The notes under the pieces were generated by a model. It was not told where the DNA came from. It ran no database searches and saw nothing but the letters and a program-made list of their open reading frames with translations. A DNA stretch of 64,000 bases, from NCBI GenBank assembly GCA_017406775.1, contig JAFQXV010000001.1, forward strand, positions 1 to 64,000, written 5' to 3'. The translations under genes and the position numbers were made by a program. Source of the DNA: Candidatus Saccharimonadota bacterium (lineage in GTDB: Bacteria > Patescibacteriota > Saccharimonadia > Saccharimonadales > Saccharimonadaceae). How positions within the stretch are numbered: the first letter of the stretch is position 1; each line of letters opens with the position of its first letter. Below, one piece after another: positions 58,974-64,000 of the stretch.

Positions 58974-59012
58974 GCAACCCGAAACGGAACTGTTTTCCGG
59001 TCGGGTGTACCA
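58974..59012 (+). repeat. 3'-end copy of tRNA-Arg(CCG) rebuilt as a minihelix
   Basis: The last 18 bases (TTCCGGTCGGGTGTACCA) equal the tRNA 3' end. In front, GCAACCCG and CGGAA supply new 5' strands that pair with CGGGT and TTCCG. A T7 run follows. Confidence 0.85.
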
Positions 59013-59049
59013 TTTTTTTCTGGCGTACAAACACACTAAGGAGGTAGCC

Positions 59050-59331
59050 ATGTACGTTATCGGAAAAGTCAAAGCAGATTCGGCCCGTCGCATCAATGTA
59101 AAAATGCTTTTTGACCAACTTCCCCATCGGCTCTATGCAGTAGCCGATTACAAAGCTGGCAAAATCTTCTTTTACAAGGAGTCCGAGATTCCCAACAGTT
59201 TGTCTCGAACTGTTGACGATAAAGGGCGCTTCACGCTTCCTAAATGGATTATCGAGGAGTTTGGTGACGAATTTTTCATCACGGATGAAAGCCTTGCCAA
59301 ACACTACCTCCTCGCTAAGCGACTTTTCTAA
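59050..59331 (+). CDS. AbrB/MraZ-like DNA-binding protein
   Basis: From the ATG at 59050 (AAGGAGG eight bases ahead) this has 93 residues. Residues about 53-90 (SRTVDDKGRFTLPKWIIEEF then GDEFFITDE) show the swapped-hairpin AbrB/SpoVT motif VDxKGRxTLP. Members bind DNA as dimers, as transition-state regulators or antitoxins. No toxin gene is adjacent. The coding sequence is richer in G/C than its surroundings and it sits between two tRNA-copy arrays, with a GC-rich terminator after it. No clear promoter of its own; it may be read from the tRNA promoter. Confidence 0.72.
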   Translation: MYVIGKVKADSARRINVKMLFDQLPHRLYAVADYKAGKIFFYKESEIPNSLSRTVDDKGRFTLPKWIIEEFGDEFFITDESLAKHYLLAKRLF

Positions 59332-59333
59332 AC

Positions 59334-59360
59334 AAGTGCCGGGCCCGCCCCGGCACTTTG
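59334..59360 (+). terminator. GC-rich terminator
   Basis: AGTGCCGG-gcccgc-CCGGCACT with a T-containing tail after the AbrB-like gene. Confidence 0.8.
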
Positions 59361-59369
59361 TATTTCTCT

Positions 59370-59400
59370 TCTTGTCATTTAGTCAAAAATAAGATATAAT
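59370..59400 (+). promoter_or_regulatory. Promoter of tRNA-Met
   Basis: TTGTCA, 17 bases, TATAAT shortly upstream of the tRNA 5' end. Confidence 0.65.
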
Positions 59401-59410
59401 TATCGCACGT

Positions 59411-59487
59411 GGTACTGTAGCTCAGCTGGTTAGAGCGTGGGACTCATAAGCCCAAGGTCGGTGGTTCAAGACCACCCAGTACCACCA
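59411..59487 (+). tRNA. tRNA-Met elongator (CAT)
   Basis: Acceptor GGTACTG/CAGTACC, anticodon loop CTCATAA (CAT), T-arm GTGG-TTCAAGA-CCAC, A73 and CCA. No C1-A72 mismatch, so not the initiator. A CAU-Ile tRNA is the alternative, less likely because a TAT-Ile tRNA is present. Confidence 0.9.
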
Positions 59488-59532
59488 TTTTTTTTATTCC
59501 AGAAAACCAAGTTAGCCCGGAACCACGCGAAC

Positions 59533-59576
59533 CTTCGGTGCGGTGGTTCAAGACCACCCAGTACCACCATTTTTTA
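59533..59576 (+). repeat. 3'-end copy of tRNA-Met
   Basis: 29 bases up to the CCA (from CGGTGG to CACCA) plus the T-run equal the tRNA-Met 3' end, so this copy keeps the natural T-arm. The preceding GAACCACGC...GCGGTGGTTC segment, with a CCTTCGG loop, closes a new hairpin. A T6 run follows. Confidence 0.85.
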
Positions 59577-59592
59577 TGTTATAATAATAAGT

Positions 59593-59976
59593 ATGAAAAA
59601 AGGCTTTACAATTCTCGAAATTTCAATCGTTGCAGTTTTCGCAAGTTTACTTTTAATTCTCTTTTTTGTCCAAAAAACCAACATTGATGCCATGGAGCGT
59701 GATGAAGATCGTAAAATTGCCATCAACGCTATGTACTACGCTCTAGAAGAAAGTTTTTATAAAGAAAACGGCTATTATCCAGAATCAATCTCCGAATCCA
59801 ATATCAAAGTAATCGATCCGGCCCTTTGGACCGATCCACTAGGCTATAACCTAGGCGATCCACAAAGTTCCTATTCCTACGAAGCTATGGATTGTAATAA
59901 TGGTAAATGTAAAGAATACATCCTCAAATCCCAGCTAGAAAAAGAAGATACTTATATTAAATATAACCGCAATTAA
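59593..59976 (+). CDS. Type IV prepilin
   Basis: The start at 59593 gives 127 residues: MKKG|FTILEISIVAVFASLLLI, a classic prepilin signal with Glu at +5, then a short globular domain with one disulfide candidate (DCNNGKCK). Length suits a major pilin or pseudopilin (GspG/PilE-like: DPLGYNLGDPQSSYSYEAM). TATAAT seven bases before ATG. It ends one base from the convergent PH-domain gene. Confidence 0.85.
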   Translation: MKKGFTILEISIVAVFASLLLILFFVQKTNIDAMERDEDRKIAINAMYYALEESFYKENGYYPESISESNIKVIDPALWTDPLGYNLGDPQSSYSYEAMDCNNGKCKEYILKSQLEKEDTYIKYNRN

Positions 59977-60552
59977 TTATTTATCTTTTCGCATTGTCTT
60001 TTTTGCTACCGAAATCAATTTAGATACGGCCTTTAATTGTTCTGAAGTAATATCAGAGTATTTAAAAGTATATGTTGTTTCGTCACCAACCGTAGCTAAC
60101 CTCAAAGTTCCATAGCTAAAAATTCTTTGTAAGATTGTATCCTGTCTAAAGCTTGCATCTTCTATGGAAGATAAATCTATTACGTTCACCGAGCTAGATA
60201 CCAAAGTATTAACAACGAGCTGTATGGCTCTTTTATTAGTAATAAATAATTTATTTCCATTATAAATTTTAAGGGCGATAATACCAATCACGACTGCGGC
60301 CGCCAGCAATGCAAACAAAATAACAAACAAAAAATGTCTGCCCATTTCATCTAGTCTATTTTGCCCCAAAAGCACCAACAAAAATGCCAACAAAATCAAA
60401 ATCAATCCACCAAAAGTTGCACCTAGAATCGCCCAAAGACACACCTTTGCTCTAGAAAAAGCAAATTCCACATACTCGTCTTCTTGGAAATTAACGTGCG
60501 GAAAATCCCTCTTGCTTCTTTCGTGACGGATTTTTGCCAAATTTTCGTCCAT
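59977..60552 (-). CDS. Bacterial PH-domain membrane protein
   Basis: The 191 residues have two TM helices (about 37-61 and 74-97) and a YdbS-like bPH_2 domain (about 100-165: NKLFITNKRAIQLV, ILQRIFSYGTLRLATVGD). Such proteins sit in the membrane with the PH-like fold in the cytoplasm; roles are poorly known. AAAGGAG before ATG. Lies downstream of ruvB's opposite end, 18 bases from the ruvB stop, same strand. Confidence 0.78.
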   Translation of the reverse strand: MDENLAKIRHERSKRDFPHVNFQEDEYVEFAFSRAKVCLWAILGATFGGLILILLAFLLVLLGQNRLDEMGRHFLFVILFALLAAAVVIGIIALKIYNGNKLFITNKRAIQLVVNTLVSSSVNVIDLSSIEDASFRQDTILQRIFSYGTLRLATVGDETTYTFKYSDITSEQLKAVSKLISVAKKTMRKDK

Positions 60553-60570
60553 ACATGCTCCTTTTTATTA

Positions 60571-61590
60571 TTATAACTTATTTTTGTAGTTTTGTAAATG
60601 GAGCCTTCCCTTTTCCGTCACCATCCGCCCCCGTGGAGTCCTAGCTATCAAACCGAGCTGCAAAAGATATGGTTCATAGTAATCTTCTATCGTCGACGCC
60701 TCGTCACCAGTTAATGCCGCAATCGTAGTTAGTCCCACTGGCCTATCGCCATAGTTTTCATACATCAATTTAAGCATGTTCCTATCTGCCGGGTCCAACC
60801 CAAGCTGATCAATTTCCATCAATTTAAGTGAACTTCTTGCCGTCTCCTCATCTACAATTCCATCGCCATTTACATCCGCATAATCTCGCACTCGTTTAAA
60901 TAACCTGTTAGCGATTCTTGGCGTTAAACGTGATCTAGTCGCTAATAGGCTCACTGCCTCAGGCTGAATCTTAGTATTCAAAATCCCAGCCGTACGGTTA
61001 ATGATTTGCTCAATCTCAGGTTCCTTATAGTATTCTAACCGATGAATAATACCGAACCTATCACGCAGAGGCCCCGCGAGAGACCCTGTCCGCGTGGTTG
61101 CACCAATCACCGTAAATCTAGGCAAATCTAGTCGCACACTACGCGCCGCTGGCCCTTTCCCAATTACAATATCTAGCTTATAATCCTCCATCGCTGAGTA
61201 TAGTATTTCTTCCACTGCCCTACGCAAACGATGAATTTCATCAATAAATAACACATCGCCATCTTTCAGGTTAGTCAAAATCGAAGCCAAATCTCCCGCT
61301 CGCTCAATTGCTGGCCCACTGGTTACTCTAAGAGATGTGCCAAGCTCATGCGCAATCACACCTGCCATAGTAGTTTTGCCCAGGCCAGGTGGTCCATACA
61401 ACAATACATGGTCCAAAGTAGACCCATCATTACGCTTCTTAACCGCCTCAATCGCAAGTTTAATATTGTTCTTAAGATGCTCCTGTCCGATATATTCTTT
61501 AAAGGAAGTTGGACGTAAAGATATCTCAATCTTTTCCTCTTCCGAATCATTTTCCGCCGCCGTGGGCTCTACTAACCTCTCAATTGCCAT
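60571..61590 (-). CDS. ruvB: Holliday junction branch migration ATPase RuvB
   Basis: The 339 residues have the RuvB N-terminus ([20 protein letters not shown]), Walker [10 protein letters not shown], Walker [10 protein letters not shown], sensor 1 [18 protein letters not shown] and the winged-helix end ([14 protein letters not shown]). RuvB hexamers drive branch migration with RuvA. Leaderless start: TATAAT-TTAGAT-ATG. ruvA and ruvC are not in the window. Confidence 0.97.
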   Translation of the reverse strand: MAIERLVEPTAAENDSEEEKIEISLRPTSFKEYIGQEHLKNNIKLAIEAVKKRNDGSTLDHVLLYGPPGLGKTTMAGVIAHELGTSLRVTSGPAIERAGDLASILTNLKDGDVLFIDEIHRLRRAVEEILYSAMEDYKLDIVIGKGPAARSVRLDLPRFTVIGATTRTGSLAGPLRDRFGIIHRLEYYKEPEIEQIINRTAGILNTKIQPEAVSLLATRSRLTPRIANRLFKRVRDYADVNGDGIVDEETARSSLKLMEIDQLGLDPADRNMLKLMYENYGDRPVGLTTIAALTGDEASTIEDYYEPYLLQLGLIARTPRGRMVTEKGRLHLQNYKNKL

Positions 61591-61596
61591 ATCTAA

Positions 61597-61602
61597 ATTA
61601 TA
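61597..61602 (-). promoter_or_regulatory. -10 box of ruvB, leaderless spacing
   Basis: TATAAT, then TTAGAT, then ATG at 61590. Confidence 0.75.
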
Positions 61603-61644
61603 CTACAAACAGAGACAATAATAAAATCATATATCTAACTTATA

Positions 61645-61895
61645 TATAATAATCTTTTACTTTTGTAATTTAAAGGCTAAAAACTTAAAAAAATAGTGAT
61701 GGAAAGCCGGTACTAAAATACCGGAAGGCTTCCATCTGATTATTTTTTTAAATTATATAATAATCTTTTACTTTTGTGATTTAAAGGCTAAAAACTTAAA
61801 AAAATAGTGATGGAAAGCCGGTACTAAAATACCGGAAGGCTTCCATCAAATTATTTTTTTAAGTTTTTACCTATACAAAAGTAAAAGATTATTAT
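61645..61895. repeat. Duplicated hairpin unit inside an outer palindrome upstream of dnaK
   Basis: Two 111-base units (61645-61755, 61756-61866) differ at only a few positions. Each contains the hairpin GATGGAAAGCCGGTA...TACCGGAAGGCTTCCATC and outer arms CTTAAAAAAATA/TATTTTTTTAAG. AATAATCTTTTACTTTTG at each unit start is complementary to CAAAAGTAAAAGATTATT at 61876-61893, closing the whole. Confidence 0.88.
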
Positions 61896-61908
61896 TATTA
61901 TTATTAAA

Positions 61909-61935
61909 TTAGCACTATTGACAAACGAGTGCTAG
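61909..61935. promoter_or_regulatory. CIRCE operator 1 of dnaK
   Basis: TTAGCACTA-N9-GAGTGCTAG. It covers the -35 box. Confidence 0.9.
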
Positions 61936-61946
61936 TGATATACAAT
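61918..61946 (+). promoter_or_regulatory. dnaK promoter
   Basis: TTGACA (61918-61923), 17-base spacer, TACAAT (61941-61946). Confidence 0.85.
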
Positions 61947-61955
61947 CAATATTAA

Positions 61956-61982
61956 TTAGCACTCAATACCACCGAGTGCCAG
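61956..61982. promoter_or_regulatory. CIRCE operator 2 of dnaK
   Basis: TTAGCACTC-N9-GAGTGCCAG, at the start of the transcript. Two operators bracket the -10, so repression should be tighter than at hrcA. Confidence 0.88.
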
Positions 61983-62007
61983 AATAATTAAACGAAAGTG
62001 AGGAAAT

Positions 62008-63903
62008 ATGTCAAAAATGATCGGAATTGACCTCGGCACCACTAACAGCGCCTTTGCTTATATGGTTGCCGGCAAGCCAGAAATCATCACTAACGCCGAA
62101 GGTGATCGTACCACTCCATCCGTAGTGGCCGTCACCAAAAAAGGCGAGAGACTAGTCGGCAAAGTTGCCCAACGTCAACGCGTTACAAATCCTAAAAACA
62201 CCATTTACGGCATCAAACGTCTTATTGGCCGCAAATTTACCGACAAAGAAGTTCAAAACGATGTCAAAATCAGCCCCTACAAAATCGTTAAAAAAGGCCA
62301 AAGTGTAGCCGTAGAGATGGATGGCAAAGAATACACCGCCGAAGAAATCTCTGCCATGATTCTTTCCAAGATTAAAGCCGATGCAGAAGCCTTCCTAGGC
62401 GAACCAGTTACCGAAGCCATCATCACCGTACCTGCCTATTTCGACGATTCCCAGCGCCAAGCTACTAAAGATGCTGGCAAAATCGCCGGCCTAGAAGTCA
62501 AGCGCATCATCAATGAGCCTACCGCAGCTGCCCTTGCTTACGGTATCGATTCCAATAAAGACGAAAAAATCGCTGTATTCGATCTCGGTGGCGGTACTTT
62601 CGATATTTCCATCCTTGATATCGGAGATGGCGTTTTCGAAGTACTTTCCACCAATGGCGATACTCACCTAGGTGGTGAAGATTTTGACAACGCTATCGTT
62701 AATTTCCTTGTTGACGAATTTAAGAAAGAATCTGGCATCGATATTAAAGGCGACGCCGCTGCCATGCAACGGGTGAAAGATGAAGCCGAAAAAGCTAAGA
62801 AAGAATTAAGCTCCAGCACCTCCACAGACATCAACCTTCCCTTCCTTTCTGCCGATGCGGATGGTCCAAAGCACTTTGAATACACTTTAACCCGCGCCAA
62901 ACTAGAAGAATTGGTCAGCGATCTTATCGATCGTCTAGCCGAACCTGTCAATAAGGCCCTTAAAGACGCCAAACTCACCACTAAAGACATTGACGAAGTT
63001 GTTATGGTAGGTGGCATGACTCGTATGCCAGCGGTTGTAGAAAAAGTTAAATCCATCTTTGGTAAAGACCCAATGCAAGGTGTTAACCCAGATGAAGTCG
63101 TAGCTTTAGGTGCCGCCGTGCAAATCGGTTCCATGCAGGGCGACTTTAAAGACATCGTCCTTCTAGATGTTACCCCACTTACTCTCGGCATAGAAACCGA
63201 GGGTGGCGTACGCACTCCTTTGATTGATCGTAATACCACCATCCCAGTAACTAAATCTCAGGTTTTCTCTACCGCCGCCGATAACCAACCTCAGGTAGAA
63301 ATCCATGTCCTCCAGGGCGAGCGTGAATTTGCCGCCGACAATAAATCTCTCGGACGCTTTATCTTAGATGGTATTGCACCAGCGCCTCGTGGTATTCCAC
63401 AAATCGAGGTCACCTTTACTATCGACGCTAATGGTATCATGCACATTTCCGCCAAAGACAAAGGTACTGGCAAAGAGCAGTCTATCACCATCCAAAAACC
63501 AAGCAGCATGAGTAAAGAGGAAATCGAAAAAGCCAAAGAAGAAGCCGAGCTTCATGCCGAGGAAGATAAAAAGAAACGCGAGCAAATTGACGCTAAAAAC
63601 CACCTAGAAAACTCCATTTACCATGCCGAAAAAATGCCTACTGAATACAAGGATAAAATCAGCGACGACGATAAAGAAACTATCAAAAAGGCCGTTGAAA
63701 CTGCTAAAAAAGTCTTAAACGACGAAAAATCCGACAAAGATCAACTCGAATCTGCCGAAAAAAAGCTAAACGAAACCATCATGCCTATTGGCGCTAAGCT
63801 CTACCAAGCTGCCGCCGAAGCGGAAAAGTCCGATGACAAAAAAGACAAAAAGGATAAAGAAGACAAAGACGAACCTATAGAAGGCGAAATCGTAGATAAA
63901 TAA
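62008..63903 (+). CDS. dnaK: Chaperone DnaK (Hsp70)
   Basis: The 631 residues show [15 protein letters not shown], the phosphate motifs [17 protein letters not shown] and [24 protein letters not shown], the substrate-binding domain ([13 protein letters not shown]) and a charged Lys/Asp tail ending EGEIVDK. DnaK folds and protects proteins with GrpE and DnaJ. Regulated by two CIRCE sites and a TTGACA promoter; GTGAGG ribosome-binding site. grpE and hrcA are 25 kb away, and no dnaJ follows within the window. Confidence 0.98.
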   Translation: MSKMIGIDLGTTNSAFAYMVAGKPEIITNAEGDRTTPSVVAVTKKGERLVGKVAQRQRVTNPKNTIYGIKRLIGRKFTDKEVQNDVKISPYKIVKKGQSVAVEMDGKEYTAEEISAMILSKIKADAEAFLGEPVTEAIITVPAYFDDSQRQATKDAGKIAGLEVKRIINEPTAAALAYGIDSNKDEKIAVFDLGGGTFDISILDIGDGVFEVLSTNGDTHLGGEDFDNAIVNFLVDEFKKESGIDIKGDAAAMQRVKDEAEKAKKELSSSTSTDINLPFLSADADGPKHFEYTLTRAKLEELVSDLIDRLAEPVNKALKDAKLTTKDIDEVVMVGGMTRMPAVVEKVKSIFGKDPMQGVNPDEVVALGAAVQIGSMQGDFKDIVLLDVTPLTLGIETEGGVRTPLIDRNTTIPVTKSQVFSTAADNQPQVEIHVLQGEREFAADNKSLGRFILDGIAPAPRGIPQIEVTFTIDANGIMHISAKDKGTGKEQSITIQKPSSMSKEEIEKAKEEAELHAEEDKKKREQIDAKNHLENSIYHAEKMPTEYKDKISDDDKETIKKAVETAKKVLNDEKSDKDQLESAEKKLNETIMPIGAKLYQAAAEAEKSDDKKDKKDKEDKDEPIEGEIVDK

Positions 63904-63913
63904 TTGAAAATAG

Positions 63914-63945
63914 AATGGGGCTAGCAATGCTAGCCCCATTTTTTA
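63914..63945 (+). terminator. Terminator of dnaK
   Basis: AATGGGGCTAGC-aa-TGCTAGCCCCATT followed by a T6 run. Confidence 0.9.
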
Positions 63946-64000
63946 AATAAAAAAATTACACCTCCTCACACTTCAAGCGAGCTACTTCGTTAGCCCCCTG

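Noticed and set aside
59437-59592. N-terminal extension of the 59593 prepilin gene
   Set aside because: It lies inside tRNA-Met and its copy; the prepilin signal and -10 box fix the start at 59593.
61645-61866. CRISPR or phage repeat before dnaK
   Set aside because: Two 111-base direct units without spacers; hairpin structure and outer arm point to a palindromic element.
1-64000. Alternative genetic code (TGA as Gly)
   Set aside because: TGA ends many genes cleanly (tsaE, murB and others) with ATGA overlaps, so the standard bacterial code holds.
63950-64000. Gene or tRNA at the right edge
   Set aside because: A few bases with a CCTCC motif are too short to judge.

Overview
This 64 kb window looks like a chromosome segment of an ultra-small Patescibacteria (CPR) organism, most probably Candidatus Saccharibacteria (TM7). 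The grounds are a compact AT-rich genome, standard use of TGA as stop, housekeeping genes in unusual small clusters, many secreted or tail-anchored surface proteins with PTPTP stalks, type IV pilus and ComEC parts, a T4SS VirB6/TrbL-like giant, and trimmed enzymes. The taxon is an inference from gene content. No transposase, integrase, phage gene, rRNA or CRISPR array was found.

Layout. 1-11 kb: surface proteins (a truncated secreted protein at the left edge, a fibro-slime protein, a 1712-residue protein with three InlB-like/FISUMP repeats) around a Mur ligase and the tRNA-modification pair tsaE/tsaB. 11-22 kb: lepA, pnp, rpsO, truB, a PRC-barrel protein, recX-nudix-recA, murB, folD. 22-31 kb: a VirB6/TrbL-like protein, more surface proteins and two GC-richer genes with strong Shine-Dalgarno sequences. 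31-38 kb: tRNA-His/Gly, tpiA, a PMM-like HAD phosphatase, a kinase-like/aldolase fusion, rplY, grpE, hrcA and an adenylate-kinase-like gene sharing a CIRCE operator. 38-46 kb: a lamin-tail surface protein, a cysteine-less disulfide-reductase homologue, tRNA-fMet, a minor-pilin cluster, an FtsB-like gene. 46-64 kb: DsbA-like and CBS proteins, aspS, a methyltransferase, PilB, pyrG, yebC, comEC, tRNAs, a prepilin, ruvB, and dnaK behind two CIRCE sites.

Gene control splits into two styles. At least sixteen genes have TATAAT exactly six bases before the start codon and no Shine-Dalgarno, so transcription should begin on the A of ATG (leaderless mRNA). A smaller set (15687, 28597, 30776, 45778, 59050, dnaK and a few others) has strong Shine-Dalgarno sequences, often with TTGACA-N17-TATAAT-like promoters; four of these are visibly GC-richer and look acquired.

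The most unusual content is structural DNA. (1) lepA and truB carry in-frame inserts with a homologous 75-base GC-rich core (63 of 75 positions identical, ungapped, opposite orientation relative to the genes), each enclosed by its own private inverted repeat; murB has an insert of the same architecture. (2) Five of the nine tRNA genes are followed by copies of their own 3' end, mostly rebuilt into acceptor/T-arm-like hairpins; tRNA-Ile has two exact 60-base tandem units. (3) Long nested palindromes lie before pnp, after aspS, before a surface-protein gene and before dnaK. (4) Six short hairpins stand in a row downstream of a membrane-protein gene. These suggest active palindromic-element biology in this genome and are the best candidates for an undescribed system.
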